This document shows, one piece after another, positions 1 through 10,823 of a DNA stretch of 64,000 bases. The notes beneath the pieces were generated by a model. That model was not told where the DNA came from. It ran no database searches and worked only from the letters and a program-made list of their open reading frames with translations. A program made the position numbers and the translations under genes. Positions within the stretch are counted from its first letter, which is position 1; each line of letters opens with the position of its first letter. The stretch is from Oikopleura dioica (Eukaryota; Chordata; Appendicularia; Copelata; Oikopleuridae), in contig OU015567.1 in the NCBI GenBank assembly GCA_907165135.1, positions 9,057,001 through 9,121,000 on the forward strand. Direction: 5' to 3'.

Positions 1-60
1 GTTTTATTAGAAATGGATGAATACAGAATTGAGTTAAACGTTTTGGCTTTCAATTTGATA

Positions 61-962
61 CTATTCCCCATCCGGTTCAGGATTTTGTAAGTCTCTTTGC
101 GGCGGAGTTTCGCCAGGAAATAAATTCGGCAAAAACTGTCTGAGCTTTTCGGGGTCTTCTTTGACTGCTGGCCCGCCGAAAAAGATGAAAAGGTCCTCCA
201 TATTGTCCAATTTGTACATGATCAGAGCAGAGTTCCAAAAAACGCAAAATTCTCGCGTGCGCGTGCGTGCGCGTGCGGAGAAATTTAGAATTTCGCGTGC
301 GCGTGCGTGCGCGTGCGGAGACGACTTTCGAACACGCGTGCACACGCGTGCGCACGCGTGCGTGATCGTGCGCGTGCGCAAAAAGGGATAAAATTGCCAA
401 ATCTGACCAATTTTTGGCATCTCTAATTTTATGCATTGAAATTGACTCTAGAAATTTTTTCGGCATAAATAACATAAAAACGCCAAATTTTCTAGGATTT
501 CGAGCACGCGCACGATCACGCACGCGTGCGCAATCTCAATCTTCGCGTGCGCGTGCGTGCGCGTGCGCACAAATTTTCAAAATCTGCGTGCGAGTGCGTG
601 CGCGTGCGCACGCACGCAAACACGCGCACGCGTGCGCACGGACGCACGCGTGTTTTGGAACTCTGGATCAGAGAGTCGTTCCTAAGAATATATATTTTTC
701 CGCGAAGAATTTTAAGCAACTAGAGGGACCCCACTGTACATGCATGCTTTGAAAATTTCCGCTCGGACGACAGGAATCTTTTCTGGATGAATTGGCATAA
801 CTTCGATCTGGGTTTCTAAAGCAGCGTCAATGGTTTATCCCATTTCTCAAAACCCGAGCCTGTCATCATCGTCTTTCGCTTTATATTATTGACCACAGTA
901 TCGACATAAGTAAAGCCTTCTCCTTTTTGAATGGATTCATAAAACTCTTCTGGCGTCTCCAT
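61..962 (-). CDS. Unknown small protein gene interrupted by a hAT MITE
   Basis: I do not recognise the product. A start codon at 962 opens a frame beginning METPEEFYESIQKGEGF. Two short GT-AG introns (about 806-847 and 686-732) would join it to a C-terminal frame ending at 61 with ...QRDLQNPEPDGE, giving about 118 residues, acidic and without a signal peptide or membrane segment. The last coding segment, which contains MYKLDNMEDLFIFFGG, is split by the MITE at 228-665. Reading across one copy of the target duplication keeps the frame (NDSLI|MYKLDN), so the element must be spliced out by unusual boundaries, or it breaks the gene, or the true exon starts closer to 200. Exon boundaries are inferred. 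The gene lies opposite and just upstream of the TXNDC15-like exon, possibly inside that gene's intron. Confidence 0.45.
228..665. mobile_element. hAT-type MITE 1 with CG/TG-repeat arms
   Basis: The ends are inverted copies of CAGAGTTCCAAAA, and the element is flanked by a perfect 8-bp duplication GATCAGAG (220-227 and 666-673). A CAGRG-like terminus plus an 8-bp duplication is the hAT signature. The interior is made of GCGTGCGTGC-type repeats in both orientations, so the element can fold back and is rich in alternating purine-pyrimidine steps that favour Z-DNA. No transposase frame is present, so it is non-autonomous. The many long frames reading Arg/Ala/His/Thr repeats here are products of the repeat. 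Confidence 0.9.
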
Positions 963-1051
963 CTTTTTTCAATTTTTTTGAACTTCCCGTATTTTCGAAA
1001 ATTCGATGACAACTACCATTTGTTCTAGAAATACTCAGTTACTCTTTTCAG

Positions 1052-1454
1052 TATGCGACTGTCTCCAATTTACAACCGCGTTGCGATCGGCTATCCAAAT
1101 GGTCTCCTGATCGCTGGGGTCGAGATAGAGCGAAGCTGGGTGGCTGAGCTGAGTCCTGGTCCAGCGGAATTCGGTGTTTTAGGCACACCGACTGTTATCT
1201 TGTTCCAGGGAAGGAAAGAAATAGCGAGATACAACAACTCGGACCCCAATTTCCAGCAGTTCAACAACTGGCTCCACAAGCACTCTAAACTGCCTCTTTA
1301 CGAAATCAAGGAAGAAGAACTCAAGGAAGATTCAATTCCTTCTGAGCCGATTCCGACCGAGCTGACGAAGCCCTTTCCATACGGTGTTTGGATAAGCTAC
1401 CTCTCACTAGCGCTCGTGATTTTTGTGAGGAAATGCTTTCCGCAAACTGTGTGA
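1052..1454 (+). CDS. TXNDC15: Thioredoxin-domain protein, TXNDC15-like, C-terminal exon
   Basis: This is one open exon after a pyrimidine-rich tract and AG at 1050-1051. It encodes the second half of a thioredoxin fold (FGVLGTPTVILFQGRKEIAR, with the cis-proline region GTP), an acidic linker, a hydrophobic segment (YGVWISYLSLALVIFV) and a short basic tail. That order matches TXNDC15, a type I ER/ciliary membrane thioredoxin. The frame begins with MRLSPIYN, which in the family directly follows the CxxC motif; base 1052 (T) would complete a TG|T cysteine codon from an upstream exon. The CxxC and signal peptide are not seen, because an opposite-strand gene fills the sequence immediately upstream. 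Either the 5' exons lie beyond the window, or translation starts at 1053 and the enzyme lacks its active site. Confidence 0.6.
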
Positions 1455-1596
1455 AAAAAGAAGCATCTTCAAAAATCGAATGTGTCAAATCGTGTTTCGT
1501 TCGTTTTCGTCATTTTTGTAAATAAAACTCGCTGTGAACATAAAATACTGAAAGAATCGAAAATTTAATAGTCATTTTTGAAGAGAATTTGAAAGA

Positions 1597-3091
1597 ATGT
1601 CGGGCGAGGATATTTTGGTGACGCGATTTCGCGAGTACATTCGTGTCAATACGATGCAGCCGAATCCAGATTACAAAAAGGCGGAAGAGTTTATTAAAAA
1701 GTACGGCGATGAGTTTGGCTTAGGTTCCGGTTACAGAAAGAGGTCATCAAAGATACAAAGCCTTATTCTCGATCTACTCAAGTTCTTTTTTTTAACCGAC
1801 GATAAGAATTTTCGAAGCACGAATGCGTCGAAGGCAAGCCATGCATCGTTTTGACTTGGAAAGGAAGCGAACCTCCTCTCCCCTCGATTCTGTTAAACTC
1901 GCATATTGACGTTGTCCCGGTATTTCCGTCTCAATGGGATCACGAGCCTTTTTCCGCTCACAAAACGGACGATGGTTGGATTTACGGGCGCGGCACTCAA
2001 GATATGAAATGCGTCGGAATTTGGTATATGGAGGCGATTCGAGTGCTCAAAAAACAGGTTCTTCTGTTGAAAAAATCATTATATAATTGTAAATGCTGCT
2101 ATTTTCTTAATCGATTGTATTCACTTAATCTTTAGAATTTCACGCCGAAACGAACAATTCACGTTCTTTGGGTTCCTGATGAAGAAATCGGCGGCCACGA
2201 CGGAATGGAGCTTTTGATCAAAACCGACTTTTGGAAGAATCTTAACGTCGGATTCGCACTCGACGAAGGGCTTGCCAATCCAGGGCCAGAATACATGCTC
2301 TACTACTCCGAACGAATTCCCTGGTGGATCGAGGTTACAGTCAAGGGACAGCCTGGACATGGGTCGCAGTTTTTGCATGAGACAGTCGGGGAGAAACTCA
2401 ACAAGGTTGTCCAGAGTTTTATGCAATTCAGACAAGGAAGGCTTTTAAAAATGATACTTTTATTGATTCATTTATGCTCCAAGTAAATCCAATGGGAGAC
2501 CGATTTGTTTAAAAGCCGCCTAAGAAAACAAATCGAAAATGGAAGCTGGAAATCTTCCTATCGGCGAAGTAACAACTACGAATCTGACAATGCTTGAAGG
2601 AGGAGTTCAATACAACGTCATTCCGGACAAACTCAAGGTTGGCTTCGACATGCGAATCACTCCAACAACCGACCTCGTCGAACTCGAAGAAAAAATGAAC
2701 ACCTGGTGCAGAGATGCTTGCGGCAACGATTACGAGATCAAATTCATTCAAAAATTCACGGACCCGAACATTACTTGCGTCGAAGCTGGGGACAAGTGGT
2801 GGGACGCGTTTTCCTCCGTTGTTGAAGGAGAATGCAACGCAAAGTTGATCAAGACTATTTTCCCAGGTGAAGAAAAAAAAATAAATACTCAACTTTCCAA
2901 CAATACGAATTCTAGCTGCAACTGATGGAAGATACGTTCGCTCGTGCAAGATCCCTGTCTTGGGATTCTCGCCCATCAAAAACCATCCGATTCTTCTGCA
3001 CGACCACAACGAACGAATCCATGAGTCCTGCCTTCTCGAAGGTCGAGAAATCTATGAAAAACTCATTCCCAAACTCGCTTCTGTCGAGTAA
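1597..3091 (+). CDS. ACY1: Aminoacylase-1
   Basis: Cytosolic M20 zinc metallopeptidase that deacetylates N-acetyl amino acids. Five exons are inferred: 1597-1723, 1807-2056, about 2136-2436, 2525-2866 and about 2915-3091. Together they give a near full-length protein of about 390-400 residues. Visible family landmarks in order are RVNTMQPNPDY, the metal ligands in NSHIDVVPV and GTQDMKC, the catalytic-base segment PDEEIGGHDGM, FALDEGLANP, the dimerisation-domain PGHGSQF, LEGGVQYNVIP, and the C-terminal ligand in LLHDHNER. The intron at 2437-2524 only works as GA-AG (GAAGGC...CCTAAG) and carries inverted GGCTTTTAAA at its ends. The start at 1597 begins MSGEDILVTRF. The gene sits 142 bp after the TXNDC15-like stop and 190 bp before the MTMR start, all in the same orientation, which suggests an operon. 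Confidence 0.9.
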
Positions 3092-3281
3092 CCCTTCGAA
3101 AAGAAGGACTTTTCAGCCACTTTTCTCCACTGTTCAATTTTGATTTTTCCGATTCTCAGTAGCCCAATGAATGATTGAAACTCTTTGATTAACGTAGCTT
3201 CTTCAATACTTTCAACTTGATTTCTTATTCAGTTCAACGCGTTTTTGACAATTCTTTCCTTCATGTTTTAACTTTCAGAAA

Positions 3282-6200
3282 ATGGAACTGATTCCGTGCC
3301 ATTTCTATGAAGACGGACAGCGAAAAGACGGAACTCTCCAGGTTTGCTCTTTCTCCCAGTTATCTTTATCAAAATCGCATTTAGCTTGACGAGAACCATT
3401 TAGTTTTCCAAGTCGGTCGAAGCCGCGAAAAGACCAAACTCGCCTATCAAATGATCAAACTCGCGCAACAAGACGATCAACAACGACTCATCTCTCAAAT
3501 CGACATCATTACTAAAAGCTTCAAAAAGTTCACACTAGACGTCAGTCCTGCTCCTTTAGGAATGGGTGGATGCGATTTCTTTTTCTTTATTTCAGTTTTC
3601 ATTCAAATTTTAATCAAGTGATTCAACAGAAAGTTGGCGGCTAAGATTGATGTGGTAATCGAGCAATTGTTTTCGCCGTTTTTTGCTGTCGTACTTAATA
3701 ATTTTTCGTGGTTTTTCTTTTTCCGGCTTTTGTGGCTCGTTTTCTACGTTGTTTTCAATTTCAAAATCGATAGGGAACTCGAGTTTCGGTGGATTTTCTT
3801 TCTTCTTCTGCGCTTTTTCTCGGTTCAATTCTTGCTGCCACTTTGGCGTTCCGTAATTGTAGAAAGTCGGACAGCCGTACTGGTCGAAATGGGGAGACCA
3901 TTCGTCAGTTATAGGCACCCGAATGACTCCCACTCGTGGCAACTCCGACTTTGCCTCTTGATTTTCAGTATTCTCGTTGAGAGCATTGGTAGTTCCGATC
4001 GCCATTGCTTCCATCGACTCTTCAAGGATACTTTCTTTAAGTATAATCTTCCGCTCTTTTTGGTTGATCAATTGCTCTTCTTTTGGTGTTCCTGTGTTGA
4101 AAAATGGTGCAGGGCCGGGTATTTGATCGAAGCCAGCTGCATGAACGTTCGAATATTGATCGCCCTCGTTGGTTGAGCAGTGGGTGGTATTTTCGATACG
4201 GGCCAGAATTCGAGCAACATTTTCATGATTTCCTTTTTGGCGACTTCGAGTGCGGACTCGTTTCTCTGTTGAGTTAATCAAGCTAACAAGAGGCATCTGC
4301 ACTTCCAAGGCGATTCCGTAGTATCGCCCGTAGCATTCCTTCTTTACAAAGTTTAGTGTAGCCTCCATTTCTATCTAGACTTACGATTACGTCAGAATGG
4401 TCATCGAGAAAGTCCGGATCGCTAATTCCGGAGTACCCAAAGCCAGTAACAGTCGCCCGTAAATCTTCGCCAATAACATCGTGAAACAGCTGGATGACTG
4501 TGTTCTCACTTGCACCGTTTTTCTCGAGCAAGAGAATGGCCCGCAATCTTTGCAAAAATTCGCTCTTTTCACTCTTCATTTTTGCGTTTGCAACTTAAGA
4601 ATGATTTTTACCCCTTCACTTCTTTTTATACCCGCTTAAAAAATCTTGATCTTTCAAAAGCAGTATCGGGCGATCAGAGCTAAACTGAACCACTTGAACT
4701 TCATCGCGAACTTTCCTTATCAATTTCAAGCAATACGAAAATATCGTACCACCCAAATAAGGAACAATACTAACTCGCGTCAATTCACGTAGCAAAGCTC
4801 CTTCTCTGCGCGAACTTCCTGCCTTCAAAACCAAAGAACCTGTTACAGTCGAAGAATGGGACGAGTTCACTTTAGAAACAGAATACGCCATGATGAAGTT
4901 GCCAAACAACGAATGGAAAATCACCGATCTCAACAAGAATTTCGGGCTGTGTTCAACCTATCCAAAAGTGCTCGCCGTTCCGACTACGGCCACTGATTTT
5001 ATAATTCAAGGCTCGGCCAAGTTCCGCTCTAGACAGCGATTGCCGATTCTTACCTATCTGCACGGCTCAAACGGGGGATCTATTGTCAGATGCGCTCAGC
5101 CGATGGCCGGGGCAAACAACAGATCAGAAATGGTGAATTAAAATTTTTCTTATCCAAACTAACGCATTTCAAAGGACGAGAAACTACTAGAACTGTGCGT
5201 GGACACGAGCAGAAGTCGCTCAAACGGGCTGATTGTAGACACACGACCAATGATCAACGCAATGGCGAATCGAGCCCAAGGAAAAGGATACGAAAACGTT
5301 GAACACTACCAAAAATGCTCCTTCGAATTCCACGGCATTGAAAACATCCATGTGATGCGCAAGAGTCTCGAGAGTTTGGAGCAGAAAGGTTGGCTCTCTT
5401 CCGACTGGCTCAAGCATATTTATGCGGTGCTGGATGTTTCGAACACGGTGAAGAAGGTGGTTCAAGAGGGAAGAACCGTTTTTGTCCATTGCTCTGATGG
5501 ATGGGACAGGACTTCGCAAGTTTGTGCGGGTAAAAAAAAACTCTTTTCTTATTTTAAAATAATCCATCTTAAAAAGGCGCTGCTCTGATGCTCTGCCCTC
5601 GGTACAGAACATTCTCCGGTTTCCTGTCTCTCATCCATAAAGACTGGATTTCCTTCGGTCACAAATGTGCAGATCGACTAAATCTTTCCAGAGAAAACAG
5701 CGACGGAGAAGCGTCTCCAATCTTCCTCCAGTTTCTCGAGTTCGTTTACCAATTGATGCAGCAGTTCCCGCAGTCCTTCGAGTTCACTTCTTCGTTTTTG
5801 ATTGAAATTTATGAAAAGGCGATTTCTTGTAGTTTTGGCGACTTCTGTGGAAATTCGATAAAGCAACGGTAATTGTAAACGTTCGATATTCAGCTGCTCA
5901 ACATTTTTAATTAGAGAAGAACTTGGTGTTTTCAAGCTCACGAAATGTCTCCTCACGCATCTTTCAAAGAACAGGGAACAGTTTCGAAACCATCTTTACG
6001 AAGAATACCCGTAAGATCTCATTTCCCAGCGGAAAAAACTAGCGATCGTTTTCAGAGGAGTGCTGGAGCCAGAAGTAGACATGTGCTTCATTAAATTCTG
6101 GAGCGAGATGTACCACGCCGTGCGAGGAAATTTGGTCAATGACGCGATCGAGCGACTAGTTCACGAAAACGATTCTTTACGAGAAACAGTAAAAATGCTA

Positions 6201-6326
6201 GAAGAAGCGGTAAATGGTGGACCTTCAACAAAAGACCCAGAACCGGAGAAAAACGGCGTGAAAAATATCGAAAATGTTCCGCCTCCGATAAAAAAGAGCA
6301 CCTCAGGACTTTTAGGGCCATTATAG
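3282..6326 (+). CDS. Myotubularin-related phosphatase (MTMR6/7/8 type)
   Basis: Phosphatase of PtdIns3P and PtdIns(3,5)P2 acting on endosomes. A PH-GRAM-like start (GTLQLDENHLVFQVGRS) is encoded at 3282-3341 and from 3385. After a long intron come further coding segments at about 4650-4760 and 4783-5115, then exons from 5175 onward. Diagnostic stretches are KFRSRQRLPILTYLH, DTRPMINAMANRAQGKGYEN, GIENIHVMRKSLESL, the active site VHCSDGWDRTSQVC (Cys-x5-Arg intact, so predicted active), and WISFGHKCADR. The C-terminus is a short coiled coil (ERLVHENDSLRETVKMLEEA) with no FYVE domain, as in MTMR6-8. The AG at 3277-3278 lies only 3 bases before the ATG, which suits a trans-splice acceptor. A minus-strand gene lies in the intron at 3.6-4.6 kb. 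The exact 5' exon joints are uncertain. Confidence 0.85.
3610..4579 (-). CDS. Nested gene in MTMR intron; possible LOTUS-domain protein
   Basis: Two frames on the strand opposite MTMR join through a short intron (about 46 bp near 4300-4345, GT-AG). The N-terminal part (start at 4579, MKSEKSEFLQRLRAILLLEK) reads like a LOTUS/OST-HTH domain: LRAILLLEK..., then GFGYSGI..., then HSDVIVSLDRNGG. This domain family occurs in germ-plasm proteins such as TDRD5/7 and MARF1. The long C-terminal part is hydrophilic and charged, with two related motifs, GPAPFFNTGTPKEEQ and GCPTFYNYGTPKWQQE, that may be short repeats. No membrane segment is seen. That the frame is coding is fairly clear from its length and composition; the LOTUS assignment is by pattern only and tentative. 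Confidence 0.55.
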
Positions 6327-6749
6327 CCCTAGACAAAGAAACTCTTTTTCAAAACAGCATTTCAATTCCTTCTTCATTGTATTTTTCTTTCGAGCTCCGT
6401 TCAACTCAAACTTATCTAAAAATTTATTTTAAAAAACGGAGCTATTCTGTGCCAAAGATCATTTTCCTTTTTTCCTTCTTCCTGTGCAATTGTTCATCAA
6501 AAACTTTGAAATTTTGAAATGACCATTCGCCTAATTTCAAAAGAAAAGCTCAAAATTTCAATTCAACCCTCAAATTTTGTTTTCTAGAAATTTGTGTTTT
6601 GGTATCAGAGTTTCGCTTATCAACTCACTGAGGTGAACTCTTTATTGGCTCCAAGCCAAATATTATAGCGCCTACACGTGGCTCCGCCCATTTCAATGGC
6701 ATTCTGAGTTTGCTTCAGAAGAAACAAGAGCAGTCACTTTTTACTTACC

Positions 6750-7872
6750 ATGGCTTCCGTACGTAGCCTATATCTCTATATTATTATATAAATCACTTCA
6801 TTAATTATGCTATTAATATTTTATAAAGAGATCAATTCAGAAGCTTGTCAGGAGAAATCTCCTTTTCGCGCCTCAAAAACGAACTTTAAAATCTTCGGCT
6901 CTTCGCTCCTCCATTCCTTGGCTTCGAAAATCGACTCCTTCGCTCAACTGGGGCTACAACGGATCCGAATGCGACCCAGAAGATTGGCCGAACGAGTACC
7001 AATGCGGCAACTGCCAGTCGCCAATCGACATTGACTTGAGCAAAGTGACGTACTCTTCCGAGCTGACTCCCTTAGGAAACGCGTGGTTAATCAGCCGCGA
7101 ATTATGTTTTTAATAAGAATGAGTTGTTTTTAATCCGCGATAGAATACTCTTACCCAGACAAGTTCAAATACATGGTCAACGATGGAAAGAATATCAGAA
7201 TTCATTGGCGAGGAGAAACAGCTCTTTCTGGAGGACCGCTGAAGGGAACTTACGAACTCGTGCAGCTGCACTTTCACTGGGGATCAGGAACGCAGTTTAA
7301 CAAATTGATAATGAATATAATATTTATACAATTATAAATAATACTCAATTTTATTCCTCTTTTAAAACTCCGAAAAAGCGGTCGGAAAAGGAGCTGAGCA
7401 TCTCGTGAACGGAGAATCAGTCGAGGGAGAAGCTCATCTGGTCCACTGGAATCCGAAGTATGGTTCGATCCGCGAAGCTCTCAACCACCAAGATGGATGT
7501 GCTGTCGTCGGCGTTTTCCTGAAAGAAGCAAAAACTGACGCTGAAAGCCCACTTTCCCCCATTTTGAAGCGTTTTCCCACCCTTTCCAAGTTCAATGAGA
7601 AGTACACCTTCGAGAACGACGTTTTCAACGTCGGCGACTTGATTCCAAAAGGATCCGAGTTCATTTGCTACGACGGTGGTCTGACTACGCCGCCGCTGAC
7701 GGAGTGCGTCCAGTGGATCGTCAATCTGGAGCCACTCGTTGTTTCAAAAGAAGAAATGGACGTTTTCAGAAGTCTGGAAGGCTCTTTCGGCCACAATTTC
7801 ATCGACAACTTCCGCCCTTGCCAGCCGGTTGGCAATCGAGTCGTCTCGTCCTCCTTCGAGCCTGAAAAGTGA
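6750..7872 (+). CDS. Alpha-carbonic anhydrase
   Basis: Zinc enzyme for CO2 hydration. A tiny first exon (MAS, 6750-6758) is followed by an exon from 6841. The leader is Arg/Ser-rich with almost no acidic residues (KLVRRNLLFAPQKR...), consistent with mitochondrial targeting; this is inference. The catalytic core shows CQSPIDIDL, the first two zinc ligands in QLHFHWGS, the third in EAHLVHWNPKYGS, LTTPPLTECVQWIV and DNFRPCQP. Two introns fit only as GA-AG: 7076-7143 (joins LTPL|EYSYP) and 7288-7390 (joins HFHWGS|GAEHLV). Length is normal for the family. A polyadenylation-like AATAAA follows the stop at about 7878. Confidence 0.9.
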
Positions 7873-8350
7873 AGAAAAAATAAAGAAAAAAAGGTGTCTG
7901 TCTGTTTTTGAAGTTCATTAATTTTGAAAAAAGCCAATCGTGGAAATCGTTAAAAATAACTATTACTAGATTACACATAAATTAAACAAATGCTCTAATG
8001 TTCCTTTTTTCTTCTCTTAGAAAATTTTAAAGCTAAAAGTCCTGACTAGCTTTTCTGATTGTTCTGTTTGAAAATTCGAAGAGATGAATAAATATATTCC
8101 TTTTTAAAGTTACTTTTTGATCAAAAAGATTTTGGTCATAAAAACTGTTTTTGTCATTTTTTGCAGGCTGAGCATAATTTTCACGGATCGCTTGATTTTC
8201 AGTCAGTAGGTGACTCATTCCAGCATTCGAACTTCTCCCAAGGCAATGTTTGGTATTATGTGAGTGACTGTTAGCTCACTCGTAAACGGCGATATTTGAG
8301 ATTTTGCGGAGAGAACAGTCGCCGAAGCCAAAAAGAGAAAAGTGGCGGCG

Positions 8351-10688
8351 ATGCTCCTCTTTTCGTCCTTTTTCGCCGCGTTTCTAGCGGCAGAAACAAG
8401 TAGACCGAATGTCATTTTGATTCTTGCCGATGATCTTGGCTTCAATGATATGCCTTGGAATAATCCAGGAAGGGGTTTTTCCAACGGGTTAAAACTTTAT
8501 CTGAGAAATTTTAAAATCACATAAAAAAGACATTATCGCCCCGAATCTCCATGCTCTCGCCAAAAACGGGACGATTTTGAGCAATTTTTACGTCCAACCA
8601 GTCTGCACTCCTTCGCGATCTGCTCTGATGACCTCCAGGAATGAGCTTTTTAATTTTTCAATAAAAAATCTGACAAATTAGGTATCCAATTCGACTCGGT
8701 CTTCAGACAGATGTGATAACAGCACCGCAGCCTTCTTGTCTTCCGTTAGACGAAGAAACAATCGGCAACGAGTTTCAAAAGGCCGGCTATTCAACCCACA
8801 TAGGTAAATTCTGAAAAAAAGCTCATGAAAAGATACCCAATTCGTCTCGGCTTGCAAACTTCCGTGATAACAGCTCCGCAACCGTCGTGCCTCCCACTGG
8901 ACGAGGTCACTTTCGGGGATGAAATGCGACTCGCTGGATATCACACACATATCGGTTTTTAACTAGCTATAAATAGAAATATTGGGCGATCATTGAATGA
9001 GCTTTTTTGTTTTGTTCTTCAAAGTCAGGAGTTTTTTAATTCAGTGGGGAAGTGGCACCTCGGTCACTACTGTCCACAATGTCTTCCAAATAACCGAGGC
9101 TTCGACACTTTCCGTGGCTATTTAACTGGCGCTGAGGATTACTACAAGAAAACCTTTTGCATTCCGCTGATTCCGAGCCAACGGCCACCTGCTTGTGGCT
9201 TTGATTTTTACGATAATGAAGATCGAATGCCCCAAGCGAATGGAACGTATTCAACTTATCAGGTACTACTGAGTTGTTTTCATCTATCATCCAAAATTTC
9301 TAGTTTTCTGATGCTTCCCGCGAAGTGATTAAGAATCACCAAGGCTCAAAAAATCCCTTCTTTCTGTACCTCCCTTTCCAGTCCGTACACTATCCTGTCA
9401 TGGTTCCTAAAAACTACTCGGATCTGTACCCCAACGAGAAGAACCACACGCGCAAGGAATACATGGGCATGGTGACGGCGATGGACGAAGCTGTTGGGCA
9501 CATCGTCGACGAACTCAAATCAGTTGGAGCTTACGAAAATACTTTGTTTTTCTACGCGACGGATAATGGAGGACTCGTCGGCGCTGGTGGTAGAAACGCG
9601 CCCTTCAGAGGGCAAAAAGCTACTCTTTGGCAAGGTGGATTGAGAGTTCCTTCGTTTATTACAGGCCCCGGAGTGCCCGCTGGAGCTGATTATAAGAACA
9701 TGATGCACATTGTCGACGTCCAAATGACTTTGTTGGAAGCGATTGGTCACCAACGAAGCGGGGAAAAGCATGTTGATGGAGTTTCTCACTGGTCGGCGAT
9801 TACGACTACCAGTTCAGAAGAAAGAGAAAGTTTCGAATTACTGAGAAGAAAACGAGAAAAGACGTACTCGGAAGTAGAAGAGAGAATTCAGAAGAAACTT
9901 ACTGTCGCAAAGAAACCTAGAACAGAAATTCTGGCTCGGATTTGAAACAAGTCAAACTAAATCATTTTTGAGACTTATAAAAATTCGAGGGACAAGTTGA
10001 ACATTGATCACTTTTACTTGCGAGCCAACAACGGGCTCGGTCCTGATCCCCAAAATCTTTCTTATTACGAGAATCCATTTTTCAACACCAGGAAACATTT
10101 GAAAATCTGACAATAGCTAAACATTGACCGGGAGTATGATCGAGGCTACTCTCCTGACCCGATTAATTTTACCCACTATGAGAACCCATTTTTCGATACA
10201 AGGTAGTGTTAAAAATGATATGTGTGTGATACTATTTTAATCTGGTAACTGTCGGCGCTTTTCGATCAGCTGGGCTAAATCAGTTTTTCAAGTTTTTAAA
10301 GCATCCACGCAGCGATTGTGAGCGAACTTGATGGGGTCACATGGAAATTGTTGACTGGAGATCCTGGTTGCGAACTTTACGATTTTCCTTGCCACGCGGA
10401 TCACAAACTGCCGAATCCCTTCCCCAGTGTTTGGCTTTTCAAGTAAGTTTTCCAATATTCATAGCATAATTGCATGTTTCTTCTAGCTTGGATACAGACC
10501 CCTACGAGAAAAACAATATCTTTGAAGAAAACAAAGACATCGTCTGGATGCTACTTGAAAAACTCGCGCAGTACGACGCTAATTCTGTTCCAACTTATTA
10601 TCCTGACAGAGACCCTGCAGCTGACCCGGCAGCCCATGATGGCTGGTGGGGTCCGTGGAAGGCTGGGCCAAATAATTGGCCACGATAG
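8351..10688 (+). CDS. Arylsulfatase B/I/J-like sulfatase with alternative exon pairs
   Basis: Lysosomal or secreted sulfatase. The ATG at 8351 opens a signal peptide ([17 protein letters not shown]) followed directly by the sulfatase start [16 protein letters not shown]. The formylglycine motif is intact ([12 protein letters not shown]). Further family marks are [42 protein letters not shown] and [11 protein letters not shown]. Exons are 8351-8468, 8530-8638, 8682-8803 or 8833-8954, 9045-9262, 9304 to about 9935, 9997-10091 or 10117-10202, about 10300-10441, and about 10486-10688. Introns 8469-8529 and 8639-8681 are GA-AG; the one ending at 9996 fits best with a GC donor. The closest families by motif are ARSB, ARSI and ARSJ; the substrate cannot be assigned from sequence. 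Confidence 0.9.
8682..8954 (+). repeat. Tandem exon duplication A/B in the sulfatase gene
   Basis: Exon A (8682-8803) and exon B (8833-8954) are both exactly 122 bp. Both encode [19 protein letters not shown]...AGYxTHI and have the same phases, so each joins TSR upstream and VGKWHLG downstream. Only 29 bases (8804-8832) separate them, probably too few to be removed as an intron. The arrangement predicts mutually exclusive inclusion. The region corresponds to the segment between the formylglycine motif and GKWHLG, close to the active-site pocket. Confidence 0.85.
9997..10202 (+). repeat. Second tandem exon duplication in the sulfatase gene
   Basis: Exon A' (9997-10091, 95 bp) encodes [13 protein letters not shown]...[10 protein letters not shown] and exon B' (10117-10202, 86 bp) encodes [13 protein letters not shown]...[10 protein letters not shown]. 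Both start in phase 0 after AG and end with the same split Arg codon; they differ by three codons. They are 25 bases apart (10092-10116), again seemingly too short for an intron. Confidence 0.8.
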
Positions 10689-10823
10689 AAGTACTTTTGT
10701 TGCGAATAAAATCCAGTTTCATCAGAGGAATAAAATGTGATTTAGTTTATTTAATAATTATTTTTGGGTCCGCGAAAGGCAGTGAGTATCAGCTCAAAAA
10801 CTAGAAAAGACATGTTCTAACGT

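Noticed and set aside
77-752. Several long frames on both strands reading Arg/Ala/Thr/His repeats
   Set aside because: They are translations of the CG/TG repeat arms of MITE 1, occurring in all frames.
4616-4936. Minus-strand 106-codon frame opposite MTMR
   Set aside because: The right half is the shadow of the MTMR exon at about 4783-5115; the left half overlaps another MTMR coding segment.
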